Assembly: GCA_022842935.1 (NCBI GenBank)
Contig: JALHOP010000002.1
Span: forward strand, 496,001-560,000
Source of the DNA: Myxococcota bacterium
GTDB lineage: Bacteria; Myxococcota; XYA12-FULL-58-9; JALHOP01
DNA: 64,000 nt
Reading direction: 5' to 3'
In this document: piece by piece, positions 51,533 through 60,157 of the stretch
Position numbering within the stretch: the stretch's first letter is position 1
How the letters are laid out: each line of letters starts with the position of its first letter
Position numbers and translations under genes: made by a program
The notes under the pieces: generated by a model
What the model was told of the DNA's origin: nothing
What the model saw: the letters and a program-made list of their open reading frames with translations, nothing else
Databases searched by the model: none

Positions 51533-52788
51533 GGGGCCTCTTTTCCGAGGTGACGACGCAAGCGTTGCAAGCGTCGCTCCAAACCCGCGAAGACGTCGTC
51601 GAGATCCTGAACCGGCGCCGAAGGTGGCGGAGAAACGCTCTCAGGGACCTCGAGACGGTCGCGCGTTGCGAGAGCGAACGCCCCGCTCAAGGCCGTCAAA
51701 GCGTTGACGTCGCCGGTCGCCACGTAGGCGTCGATGAGCACGGCCCACGCCCCAAGGGGCGCATCGGGTCGCGGCACCGCGCCAGCCATCATCGGCGAAA
51801 GAACGGCGATGGCACGCTCGTTCAGGTCGATCTGCGTTAAGGCGCGCGCCGTCTCGAGACGCATCATCGCCGCGTCGGGGTGCTTGATGACACGCTCGCC
51901 GTTGTCCGTGACCCAGGTCGCAAGCTCGACGGCACTGGCGCGGCGCGTTGCCACCGCTCGCGCGGTGAGCGTCTCGCGGATCGTTTGCGCGCTCGGTCGC
52001 AGCGCACCACCGGTCACGCGGCCAGCGGCATTCATGGCCGCATCGACCGCCTTGCTCGTGGCCAACATCTGCATGACGAGCACGGCTTCGCGCCCCGCCC
52101 AGATTCCGAGCGCACCATCGAGGCCCTTGATGGCGTGCAGCAATCCAGGCCAGTCGATCTCTTGTCCTGCGACACAAGCAAAGCCGACGGCACGCAGGCG
52201 CGCGATGAGACTGACGCTGCGCTCGCGATAGCGCTCAACGACCTGCGTGTAGCCGCGACAACCGGCGTCACGCTCGCCGGTGAGAATGCCGATGTCCGCG
52301 GCGCGCAAGAGGGCCCACGCGTGGACCGGCGTTCCGTCGCCGATCTTGGCAAGGAGCCGCTCGGCATCTCGGAAGCGCTCTGCCGCTATAGCGCTATCAG
52401 CGGCGCGTAGACCCTGGCCGATACCGACCACACCGCTGAGCTCGGGGGTCCTCTCCAGGAGGTGACGGCGCAGGGCGTCTTCCCGACCCGCAAGCGTCAC
52501 AACCAACGTCGCCTTCGCCCCCGGACGCACCGTTGCACCCGTGAAGGCGAGAGTCGTGTTGAAGGTGAGCCAAAGGTGGCGCTTGCCGACCTGCACGACG
52601 TTCCCCGTCACTGCCGGCGGAACGACGAGCTCAGGCAAGCGCACCGACTCACCCGCCGTCACGACCTCGACGTCGAGATGACTGCCATCGATGCTGATGG
52701 AGGTGCGTGCATTCGCGTCCCGGCCGAGCTCGACCTCGAAGGTCACTGGGCTCGCGAGAAGAACAGAAAGAAAGCACGCGATCGCCAT
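51529..52788 (-). CDS. Exported protein of unknown function at the head of the flgB operon
   Basis: A 419-residue protein with a short N-terminal hydrophobic segment (AIACFLSVLLASPV). A beta-rich domain lies at residues 20-115 (VEVVTAGESVRLPELVVPPA, GKRHLWLTFNTTLAFTGATV). About 250 residues of Ala/Arg-rich helices resembling tetratricopeptide-type repeats follow, and the tail is charged (LERRLQRLRRHLGKEAP). The frame remains open upstream of the chosen ATG, so the signal could be longer. Translation is coupled to flgB by a four-base overlap. Not a recognised flagellar part; a periplasmic assembly factor is a reasonable guess only. Confidence 0.7.
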   Translation of the reverse strand: MAIACFLSVLLASPVTFEVELGRDANARTSISIDGSHLDVEVVTAGESVRLPELVVPPAVTGNVVQVGKRHLWLTFNTTLAFTGATVRPGAKATLVVTLAGREDALRRHLLERTPELSGVVGIGQGLRAADSAIAAERFRDAERLLAKIGDGTPVHAWALLRAADIGILTGERDAGCRGYTQVVERYRERSVSLIARLRAVGFACVAGQEIDWPGLLHAIKGLDGALGIWAGREAVLVMQMLATSKAVDAAMNAAGRVTGGALRPSAQTIRETLTARAVATRRASAVELATWVTDNGERVIKHPDAAMMRLETARALTQIDLNERAIAVLSPMMAGAVPRPDAPLGAWAVLIDAYVATGDVNALTALSGAFALATRDRLEVPESVSPPPSAPVQDLDDVFAGLERRLQRLRRHLGKEAP

Positions 52789-53052
52789 AGCGAGCGTAGA
52801 CAGAGCACCCGGCGTGCCAGCGCCGAACGATACGAAAAGACGGGAGCGACGACGATCTCGTCAACCGTTTGACGGAAGCCTGACCGCCATAACGGGTTCC
52901 GTTGGCCGTTCCGCCGGTTTGTCGACGGGTCACGGCAACGCGTGTCCTACATGATCCCCCGGGGTTCGGAGGCACCATGGAGTCGGGTAGACTCGACCGG
53001 CACGCTAGGGCGCCAGCGCTCACCTCGGTCATCGACGACGCGCGTGGGAACT
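52789..53052. promoter_or_regulatory. 264-base leader region of the second flagellar operon
   Basis: This interval separates the operon head (52788) from the stop of the sigma-54 activator (53053). No gene is credible in it. The best promoter-like element is a sigma-28-type match at 53029-53055. A GG/GC pair suggestive of sigma-54 (52935-52949) has nine instead of ten bases between the invariant doublets and is not accepted. Confidence 0.35.
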
Positions 53053-53055
53053 TTA
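53029..53055 (-). promoter_or_regulatory. Sigma-28-like promoter candidate for the flgB operon
   Basis: On the minus strand TAAA (53052-53055) is followed by 15 bases and GTCGATGA (53029-53036). This nearly duplicates the fliC element (TAAA-N15-GGCGATGA). It overlaps the stop codon of the activator gene and would leave a leader of about 234 bases. In most bacteria this operon is an earlier class, so a sigma-28 promoter would be an additional late input. Confidence 0.35.
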
Positions 53056-54450
53056 GGCCGGGTCGACGATCGCGAGCTTCTTCAAGCGCTCGACCAGCGT
53101 CGTTCGCTTCAGGCCAAGGATCTCAGCGGCCTTTGCCTTGTTGCCACCACTTCGCTGCAGCGCGTCGAGGGTCAGTTTGCGCTCGAGGGCTTCGAGCGCC
53201 TTGTCGAGGGGAACTCCACCGGCAAGCGCGGGTGCATCGTTCGTCGCGGGTAATGCGACGAGGGGGGCTTGCGCCGGGGACGGTGTCGCTGGGCGCATCT
53301 GCGGCGGCAAGTCCGCGACGGTGATGCGTGTGCCCTTCGCGAGGATGACCAGACGCTCGATGAGGTTTTGCAGCTCGCGGACGTTACCCTTCCACGGATA
53401 GGCCGCGAAAGCAGTCGCGACTTCGGGCTCGACGCCGGTGATGTTGGTGCCGTGGCGCGCGTTCGCCCACCGAATGAAATGTGCAGTGAGCAGAGGCAGG
53501 TCGGACAGGCGCTCCTGCAGCGTCGGTAGCGAGAGCGGCATCACGTTCAAGCGATAGTAGAGGTCTTCGCGGAAGGAGCCGCTCGCGATGCGGTCCGTGA
53601 GGTCACGATTGGTCGCCGCAACGATGCGCACATCGACTTTGCGGGCTTTCGCGTCGCCCACGGCAGTGACTTCTTTGTCCTGAATGACACGAAGCAGCTT
53701 CGCCTGAAGGTCGAGGTGCATCTCGCCGATTTCGTCGAGAAACAGGGTACCGCCGTCGGCGGCTAGGAACTTCCCCTCGCGCCGCTCGTTTGCACCGCTG
53801 AATGCGCCCTTTGCGTGGCCGAAGAGCTCGCTCTCGATGAGATCCTTGGGGATCGCGGCGCAGTTCACAGCGACGAAGGGCTTACTACGACGCGACCCGC
53901 CATGATGGAGGGCGCGCGCACACAACTCCTTACCTGTGCCCGAAGCCCCTGTAATCAGCACGGTGCAATCCAACGACGAGACGCGCTCGATAATCGTCAG
54001 CGTGTCGAGAAGCTTCGGATCTTCGCCAATGAGATCGGGCGCATGCGCGTGGCGCCACTCGCGGCTCGCTTCTTCGGCCGTCTTGTTGGTGTCGAGGAGA
54101 CGCTCGAGGGTCGCGTGCAGGACGTTCCTGTCCAGCGGCTTGGTGAGGAAATCAGCCGCGCCCAGACGCATCGCCTCGACCGCAAGAGGCACCGACGCGG
54201 CCGCCGTCACGAGAACGACCCCTTTGACACCACCGCGTGCAAGCGCCGCCTTGAGAACGTCGATGCCATCGTATTCTGGCATCATGAGGTCGGTCAGCAC
54301 GACGTCGTAGGGACGCTGTTCGAGCTTCTCGATCGCTTCGCGCCCACTGCAGACGACATCGACCTCGACTTCGAGAGGTTGGATGAGCCGTGCCAAAATC
54401 GTGGCCATTGCACGGTCGTCGTCCACCAACAGGATGGTTCTAGCCGCCAT
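53053..54450 (-). CDS. Sigma-54-dependent response regulator of the FleR/FlrC (NtrC) type
   Basis: A 465-residue transcription activator. The receiver (residues 4-115) has phospho-acceptor Asp54 in LTDLMMP and Lys in FLTKP. The AAA+ domain has Walker A GASGTGKE (168-175), Walker [12 protein letters not shown], and the sigma-54-contact loop GAFSGA (215-220; consensus GAFTGA). The C-terminal Fis-type helix-turn-helix is seen as [20 protein letters not shown]. Location beside the flgB operon and absence of other targets suggest control of flagellar genes. Divergent from the hybrid kinase. Confidence 0.92.
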   Translation of the reverse strand: MAARTILLVDDDRAMATILARLIQPLEVEVDVVCSGREAIEKLEQRPYDVVLTDLMMPEYDGIDVLKAALARGGVKGVVLVTAAASVPLAVEAMRLGAADFLTKPLDRNVLHATLERLLDTNKTAEEASREWRHAHAPDLIGEDPKLLDTLTIIERVSSLDCTVLITGASGTGKELCARALHHGGSRRSKPFVAVNCAAIPKDLIESELFGHAKGAFSGANERREGKFLAADGGTLFLDEIGEMHLDLQAKLLRVIQDKEVTAVGDAKARKVDVRIVAATNRDLTDRIASGSFREDLYYRLNVMPLSLPTLQERLSDLPLLTAHFIRWANARHGTNITGVEPEVATAFAAYPWKGNVRELQNLIERLVILAKGTRITVADLPPQMRPATPSPAQAPLVALPATNDAPALAGGVPLDKALEALERKLTLDALQRSGGNKAKAAEILGLKRTTLVERLKKLAIVDPA

Positions 54451-54507
54451 TGCGCTCCTTGTAGCGTCACTTCATCGCCGGGACTTAAGATCGATCGTGA
54501 ACCGTCG

Positions 54508-55701
54508 ATGTGCCTGGTCATGCAGGGTCCAGCTTTTTCACCCACACCCTCGCCGACCACCCGAAGGCCCCGGGTCCTCGTGGTGGACGATGCTACACCG
54601 AGTCGGGCTTTTTTAACGGATTCTTTGGCGCACGAGGGCTACGACGTCATCGACGCGGTGGATGGATCGGCGGCGATTGCTCTGATCGCAGCGGACAGCG
54701 CTGACCTCGTGATCACCAACACCCTTCTACCAGGCATCGACGGCATCGAGGTGTGCCGTCGGATCCGCCAAGACCTGGGGAAAAATGATCTCCCCGTGAT
54801 CGTGATGACCGCCCGCGACGAACGCTTGGCGCACATCAAGGACCTGAGGGTCGACGACTTCGTCACCAAACCCATCGACTTATCCGAGCTCTGCGTGCGC
54901 GTTCGGCGTCTGTTGCAGGTGAAGGCTCAGGCCGAACAGCGTGAGTCGCAGACCCGCGCCCTCACCACCCAGCTCGAAGGAGCGACGCACGCCTTGCTCG
55001 ATGCTGAGCGTCTCGCCTTCTTGGGCGTGACTGCCGGCAGCATTGGCCATGAGCTGGGAAACGTGCTCGCGGTCCTCATGAGCGCTGGCACAGGTATCGA
55101 GACCGCTGTAGCGGCGGGCGAACCGGTGGATATCGAAGAGGTTCGCGATCTCATGGCGGCAATCGAGCACGTGCGCGAGCACACGCGGAGTCTCGTGATG
55201 ATCGGCAGGCCAGCGCGGGCTCGCGAGGACACCTATGATCTCGCGGAGCTCCTGCGCGAAACCGTTCGCATGCTCGAGCGCGCTGGGCGCCTGCGCGACG
55301 TGGCACTCGAGATGCGCTTGCCCGAGACTGAAACGCTCCTGGTGCACACCAACCGCGTGCGCATCGAACAGGTCGTCTTGAACCTCGTCAGTAACGCAGC
55401 CGATGCCCTCGCCATGTCGGGCAAGAGCAAGTCGCTGCGCAAGCTTCAGGTCCAGCTCGCGAAAGTCGACGATCGGGCACGGGTCAGCGTGATCGACAAC
55501 GGACACGGTATTGCGGCGGCCAACATCAAGCAGATCTTCGAGCCCTATTTCACCACCAAGCCCATTGGCAAAGGAACCGGGTTGGGCCTGCCGGTCTGCC
55601 GCAAGATCCTGAACGTCTACGATAGCGACCTGCTCGTCAGCTCGGTCGAGGGCCAAGGCGCGCGATTCTGGTTCGACCTGCCCCTGGTCCCTATTCTCTA
55701 G
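54508..55701 (+). CDS. Sensor histidine kinase with N-terminal degenerate receiver
   Basis: About 397 residues. The N-terminal receiver domain (22-135) keeps the acidic pair Asp27/Asp28 and Lys121 but has Asn71 where the phospho-acceptor Asp is expected (VITNTLLPG). A coiled linker leads to HisKA with His181 in GSIGHELGN. The ATPase domain has N box VLNLVSNAADAL, G1 VIDNGHGIA, F box FEPYFTTKP and G2 GKGTGLGLPV. No membrane helix, so it is cytoplasmic. Probable phosphodonor for the divergent activator (57 bases between starts). ATG at 54520 is an alternative start. Confidence 0.88.
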   Translation: MCLVMQGPAFSPTPSPTTRRPRVLVVDDATPSRAFLTDSLAHEGYDVIDAVDGSAAIALIAADSADLVITNTLLPGIDGIEVCRRIRQDLGKNDLPVIVMTARDERLAHIKDLRVDDFVTKPIDLSELCVRVRRLLQVKAQAEQRESQTRALTTQLEGATHALLDAERLAFLGVTAGSIGHELGNVLAVLMSAGTGIETAVAAGEPVDIEEVRDLMAAIEHVREHTRSLVMIGRPARAREDTYDLAELLRETVRMLERAGRLRDVALEMRLPETETLLVHTNRVRIEQVVLNLVSNAADALAMSGKSKSLRKLQVQLAKVDDRARVSVIDNGHGIAAANIKQIFEPYFTTKPIGKGTGLGLPVCRKILNVYDSDLLVSSVEGQGARFWFDLPLVPIL

Positions 55702-55745
55702 ACCGCTTTTCGGCTCGCCTTGATGTGCTCCGGCGGCGCTTCGTT
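55698..55745 (+). repeat. 3' flanking segment resembling that at 61111 (copy 1)
   Basis: Begins at the TAG of the kinase gene: CTAGACC, a CTT-rich stretch, GCTC, CCT, then TGTGCTCCGGCGGCG. About three quarters of positions agree with a segment at 61111-61155, which also begins at a stop codon. May be a transcript-end element of a dispersed family or coincidence. Confidence 0.3.
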
Positions 55746-55747
55746 CG

Positions 55748-56440
55748 TCACGCCCTACCGTAGACGGGGATCATGGCACCGCTTACGTCGCGCGCGGAGT
55801 CCGACAACAAGAAGCCGATGACATCGGCGATCGATGCGGGCGTCACCCAGGTGTCGTGTTTGGCGCCCGGCATCGCTTTGCGGTTCGGCGGTGTGTCGAT
55901 GATGCTGGGCAACACAGCGTTGATGCGTACTCCCGCAGTCAGCGCCTCGGCTGCCGCTGCCCGCGCGAGGGCGACGACAGCGGCCTTCGACGCCGCGTAT
56001 TCAGCGGCCATCCCGGCGCTCGCTGGGCTCTCCACTGGCCGGGCTCCGACGACTACGATACTGCCTCGACCGCGCGCCTTCATGAGCGGCAAGATCGCCT
56101 CGAGCGATGCGTATGCCGTATCCGCGTTCGCGGACATCATTTTGCGCCACGCATCTCCACCTGCACCGACCGGTTGGCCTCCTGCCCAGCCACCTGCGAT
56201 GAGCGCCGCTCCGGTAACGTCGCGCCCCTGTAGACGCTGTACGGTTTGCGTCCAAGCGGCGCGATCACCGACGTCGATAGTCAGCGTCTCGACCTTGCCC
56301 GGAAAGCGCGAGGCAAGCTCGGCGAGCCCAGAGTGTGCGCCATCGCGGTCAACGGCAATGACATGTCCTCCACGCTCGCAGAGGTGCGCAACAACGGCGA
56401 CGCCCAAGTTTCCTGCCGCACCGGTGACAATACTGGTCAT
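55748..56440 (-). CDS. Short-chain dehydrogenase/reductase (SDR)
   Basis: A 230-residue NAD(P)-dependent oxidoreductase. Nucleotide-binding TGAAGNLG is at residues 6-13, and Asp31 at the end of strand 2 (VIAVDRDG) suggests NAD preference. The active-site pair is Tyr148/Lys152 (YAASK). The ATG at 56440 overlaps the MFS stop; a longer reading is an artefact inside the MFS gene. Substrate unknown. Cotranscribed with the efflux-type transporter, so the pair may handle the same small molecule. Confidence 0.87.
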   Translation of the reverse strand: MTSIVTGAAGNLGVAVVAHLCERGGHVIAVDRDGAHSGLAELASRFPGKVETLTIDVGDRAAWTQTVQRLQGRDVTGAALIAGGWAGGQPVGAGGDAWRKMMSANADTAYASLEAILPLMKARGRGSIVVVGARPVESPASAGMAAEYAASKAAVVALARAAAAEALTAGVRINAVLPSIIDTPPNRKAMPGAKHDTWVTPASIADVIGFLLSDSARDVSGAMIPVYGRA

Positions 56441-57672
56441 GAATGCTCCCTCGTGACGAACGACGCCAAAAAAGCGGCGAGCAGCAGCAACGCCGCGGCG
56501 AGAATGAACGGCGCGCCGGGGAGAGTGGTCATCCACGACGCGAACGTGAAGGTAAAGATCGCGGGGCCGAAGAGCTCCGCGAGTCCCATGAGACTGCTCG
56601 AAGCGCCCTGCAAGCGGCCCTGCTCGTCGGACCCGACCTCGCGTGTCATCAAGCCCTGAGCGGCAGGCCCCGCGACGCCCCAGATGGACATCATGGGAAT
56701 GCCGAGCAAGAACCACAGACCGGTTGGCGCGAGCCCGTAGATGAGGAAGCCCAAGGCCCCGCACACGAGACCAATCATCATCGCGCCCCGCTCGCCGACG
56801 CGTGTCACGATGGGCTGAACCAGACCCGCCTGGACGATCATGGCAAAGACACCAACGCCGGCAAGCGTAAGACCCACCTCACGCTCTCCCCAGCCGTAGC
56901 GGAAGCCCGCGTACAACACGAAGACTGCGGGCAACACGACGTGCGCAAGGCTAGCGACGAAGTTCACCACTGCGAGGCTCGTGAGTCGCTTGCTACGCCG
57001 CAGCAGCGACAACGATGCAACGGGATTGGCCTTGGCCCAGGTGAAGGGCGAGCGCAGGTTCACCGGCAACGACTCGGGAAGGACGAACAGTCCGTAGCAG
57101 GCATTCGCGAGCGACAGTCCCGCCGCGACCCAAAATGGCAGGCGCGGATCGACCCCACCGAGGACGCCTCCCATCGCCGGACCCAGGACGAAGCCCACTC
57201 CGAAGGCAGCGCCGAGCATGCCAAACGCTTGGGCTCGCTTCTCAGGCGCCGTGACGTCGGCGATGTACGCTCCTGCGGTCGTGAAGCTCGCGGCGGTTAT
57301 CCCAGAAATGACACGTCCCACGAAGAGCCACGTCAGGGTCGGCGCGAGCGCCATCAAGACGTAGTCGAGGCCAAGGCCAAAGTTCGAGAGTAAGATGACG
57401 GGGCGTCGACCGAAGCGATCCGACAGCGCGCCGAGAACAGGCGCGAAGACGAACTGCATCACGGCCCAGATCGTCATGAAGACGCCGTAGGTCTCCGTCG
57501 CGCGCCCGACATCGCCCTCGAGAAACGACTTCAAGAGGTTCGGGAAGACCGGGATGATGACGCCGAGGGCGACGATGTCGAGGAGAACCGTGAAGAATAC
57601 GAAGACGGTCGCGGCACGCCGGCCGCGCGGCACGTCAGCGAGCACCGCAACGCCATCGGAAAGCTCGCTCAT
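56437..57672 (-). CDS. MFS efflux transporter, TetA-like (DHA1 family)
   Basis: A 411-residue, 12-helix major facilitator. Motif A is [11 protein letters not shown] after helix 2. The motif C-like stretch [20 protein letters not shown] in helix 5 marks drug:proton antiporters. The second half has [23 protein letters not shown] at 57672 is used; a GTG/TTG extension adds six residues. First gene of the two-gene operon with the SDR. It need not confer tetracycline resistance; many TetA-like proteins export other compounds. Confidence 0.87.
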   Translation of the reverse strand: MSELSDGVAVLADVPRGRRAATVFVFFTVLLDIVALGVIIPVFPNLLKSFLEGDVGRATETYGVFMTIWAVMQFVFAPVLGALSDRFGRRPVILLSNFGLGLDYVLMALAPTLTWLFVGRVISGITAASFTTAGAYIADVTAPEKRAQAFGMLGAAFGVGFVLGPAMGGVLGGVDPRLPFWVAAGLSLANACYGLFVLPESLPVNLRSPFTWAKANPVASLSLLRRSKRLTSLAVVNFVASLAHVVLPAVFVLYAGFRYGWGEREVGLTLAGVGVFAMIVQAGLVQPIVTRVGERGAMMIGLVCGALGFLIYGLAPTGLWFLLGIPMMSIWGVAGPAAQGLMTREVGSDEQGRLQGASSSLMGLAELFGPAIFTFTFASWMTTLPGAPFILAAALLLLAAFLASFVTREHS

Positions 57673-57716
57673 CGCCCTTGCTTGCCACACATTGCGGTCC
57701 CTGGGGAATGCGACCG

Positions 57717-57770
57717 CAAAAAAGCGCGGACGGGGCCCACGCGCCGCTGCTGGCCGCGTGGACCCCGTCG
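57717..57770 (-). terminator. Rho-independent terminator of the M4 metallopeptidase gene
   Basis: A minus-strand hairpin pairs 57730-57744 with 57756-57770 over 15 bases with one mismatch. The 11-base loop is followed at once by a run of seven T (57718-57724 as A on the plus strand). A second stem, CCAGGAT/ATCCTGG, lies between it and the stop codon (about 57791-57820). It also insulates the MFS promoter region. Confidence 0.88.
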
Positions 57771-57826
57771 TATGAACGCGGTGCGGCCGGCCCAGGATGG
57801 GTGGCCGCGGGATCCTGGCCGCGCGA

Positions 57827-60058
57827 CTAGGCGCGGCGGCGCAAGCTGGTCGGGGCTGGTGCGGGTGCAGGCTCCGCCGGAGGTGCGGGAGGAGTCGGTT
57901 CAGCTGGGGGCGCCGGAGCCGGAGGGGCCGGAGGCGCAGGCGGGGCCGCAGGTGGCGGTGGAGGCGGTGGCTCGACGCCCACGGCGCTCCAGGCGGCAGC
58001 TACCGTGCGGGCCTCGACAGAGTCGGCGCCATAGAGGTCGGTTGCCGCCCGGATGGTGCCCTCGCGCGCCTGCACGAAGTTCGTGAAGGGCGTGAAGTAC
58101 GTGGCGTTTGCGCGATAGAAGATACGCGCTGCTTTCTCCATGCCGATGCCCTGGGCGATGGTCTGCTGCGACGTACGGTTCGTGCCGCCGGCGGCCAACA
58201 AATAGAACCAATTGTTGGCGATACCAGAGTTGATGTGGACGCCCCCGTTGTCACCCCAGCCGCGGTAACGCGTACTGTAGTTGTCACGCGAGTAGAATTC
58301 GCTGGTGCCCTGACGGTCGCGCGGTGGGTCGTTCATGTAGCGAAGCGCGTCACCCTGCGTTCCTGGCGTCCAGCAATCTTCACCGACCAACCAGTCGCTC
58401 GCGATTCCCTGATCGCGCTGCTCAGGCGGCAGGTGATTGTTGCGCAAGTACCAGCTGAAGACGGCCGAGCCGAGGATGTCGGCGACGGCCTCGTTCATGG
58501 CACCTGACTCGCCGCGGTAGACGAGACCGCTGGTGTTGGAGATGAGGCCGTGTGTGGGCTCGTGACCCGCGACGTCTTTGTCGACGAGAGGGCCAGCATT
58601 GCGTCCGTCGCCGTCACCGAACCACATCACGCTGTTGTAGTAGAACGCGTTCACCATGTTGCGGCCGACATGCACGACGCTGCGGCCCATGAGGCCCGAC
58701 CCATCGATGCCGTTGCGTCCGAACATATCGCGCAGGAAGTCGTCATAGCGGACACCATAGTAGTGCGCGTTCACCGCGGTGCGGTTGCGCACATCATCGC
58801 CCGGGGTTCCCCAAGCGTTGTCGGTGTCGGTGATAGGGCGCGCCGAGACGGGGAAGCCGTCGGGCCCGAACGCACCGTTGTTGCCGGCGCCGTTCGCGTC
58901 GCGCGTCTCGGTATCCCGACGTGTCGGATCACGCAGCACGAAGAGTCCGTCGGCGGTCCGACGCGAGGTCGCGAGGGGTACGTTGCCCGAATAGACCGAG
59001 GTCCCGAGTCCGTGCGCGGGAGTAAACGGCGGCGGCGGTGGGGGCGGCTCGGCGGGGGTCGGGGCGGGCTCGGCCGGCGCGGGAGCCGGAGGAGTGGTCT
59101 CACTGGCGGTTGGCGATGGGACTGGGGCCGGAGCTGGCTCGCTTGGCACGGGAGCTGGAGCCGGCTCGGCGTTGGCGCGCGGGATGGCGCCGCGCGGATT
59201 GGCGAGGGGCAAGCGACGCTCGGGTGTGGCGTTGGGGGTCGCGGCGTTGATGCGCTCGCGAATGAAGTCTGGGATGAACCCGTGGATCTCGTTGAAGTCG
59301 TAGATGAGCTGGTTGCTCTTCGCGTCGATGAAGTAGTGCATCCGCCGCGGCTCGTCGCCGTCGCCGGGGAGGCTCGACAGGATGACGTGCCATGCAAGGC
59401 GGTATTGCCCATTGTCATCGCGCGTCACGACGAGTCGCGGGTTTGTCTGCGTCTGCGGCGGCGTCGCTCCGAAGGCCTGCAACGCCACGGCATTCGCCTG
59501 CTCGGCGGCGACACTCGGAGTGATGTCGATGTTGAGGTTCGGCGGCGTCTCGGCGTTGGTGACATGCCGAATGTTGCCGGTGCGGTCCATGTGCGTGATG
59601 ACCTGCTCACCAAAAACGGGAAGCCCGCGATAGTGGCGCTGCAGACGCACGTGGGTCTCGCCAAGCTGATCACGGAAGACCAACGACGGCTCGAAGGTGT
59701 GCTGAGGACGTCCGAAGGTGACGCCGCTCCGCTGGAGCAGAACGCGCTGAGACTCGGCGACGGCGCGATCGGCTTCCGCGCGCGTAATGTCGTTGGTCCG
59801 GTACGAGGCCGCCGGGGGAGTGGCCTCTGCCTGGGGAGCCCCGGTGCGCACCGTACGCCGAGGCGCGCTATTCGGGGCCGGCAAGACGTCGCGCCCGGAC
59901 GGCGCTTGCGTCACGCGCGGGCGAGGAGTCTCGGGAAGGTCCGCGACGACGATGGGTGAGCTGGCTGGGCCTTCGGGCGCAACAGTGGCCGCGGGCATTC
60001 CGAGCCCGACGCGCAGGTCGACGGACACTGGTGCATTCAGGCTTAGCGGGTCAGCCAT
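57827..60058 (-). CDS. M4 (thermolysin-like) zinc metallopeptidase with Pro-rich linker and tail
   Basis: A 743-residue protease. Residues 1-70 are disordered (Pro/Ala/Val/Thr) with no clear signal peptide. The propeptide has FTP and PepSY-like parts (LVFRDQLGETHVRLQRHYRG LPVFGEQ; FIDAKSNQLIYDF). A 75-residue Pro/Ala/Glu linker follows. The catalytic domain has HEPTH (His499, Glu500, His503), the third ligand Glu in GAMNEAVADILG, and catalytic His in DNGGVHINSG. A second Pro/Ala-rich tail ends the protein. AGGA ribosome site eight bases before the ATG. Divergent from the hydrolase lipoprotein. Confidence 0.9.
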   Translation of the reverse strand: MADPLSLNAPVSVDLRVGLGMPAATVAPEGPASSPIVVADLPETPRPRVTQAPSGRDVLPAPNSAPRRTVRTGAPQAEATPPAASYRTNDITRAEADRAVAESQRVLLQRSGVTFGRPQHTFEPSLVFRDQLGETHVRLQRHYRGLPVFGEQVITHMDRTGNIRHVTNAETPPNLNIDITPSVAAEQANAVALQAFGATPPQTQTNPRLVVTRDDNGQYRLAWHVILSSLPGDGDEPRRMHYFIDAKSNQLIYDFNEIHGFIPDFIRERINAATPNATPERRLPLANPRGAIPRANAEPAPAPVPSEPAPAPVPSPTASETTPPAPAPAEPAPTPAEPPPPPPPFTPAHGLGTSVYSGNVPLATSRRTADGLFVLRDPTRRDTETRDANGAGNNGAFGPDGFPVSARPITDTDNAWGTPGDDVRNRTAVNAHYYGVRYDDFLRDMFGRNGIDGSGLMGRSVVHVGRNMVNAFYYNSVMWFGDGDGRNAGPLVDKDVAGHEPTHGLISNTSGLVYRGESGAMNEAVADILGSAVFSWYLRNNHLPPEQRDQGIASDWLVGEDCWTPGTQGDALRYMNDPPRDRQGTSEFYSRDNYSTRYRGWGDNGGVHINSGIANNWFYLLAAGGTNRTSQQTIAQGIGMEKAARIFYRANATYFTPFTNFVQAREGTIRAATDLYGADSVEARTVAAAWSAVGVEPPPPPPPAAPPAPPAPPAPAPPAEPTPPAPPAEPAPAPAPTSLRRRA

Positions 60059-60157
60059 CGGAGGGGTCCTAATCGTTTGATTTTGTGCTACAGCGACGCT
60101 GGGGCGCGCCGGAGTCAGACGACTCGCAGTCGCCCATTATCGTGAGAGCAGTACGAG

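Noticed and set aside
52935-52949. Sigma-54-like GG/GC pair upstream of the flgB operon
   Set aside because: Only nine bases separate the invariant doublets; sigma-54 promoters need ten.
9590-55120. Recurring palindrome-like CCGCTATAGCGG and CCGCTGTAGCGG sequences
   Set aside because: Most occurrences are inside genes, encode ordinary Ala/Ile/Val codons and have no fixed spacing or context.
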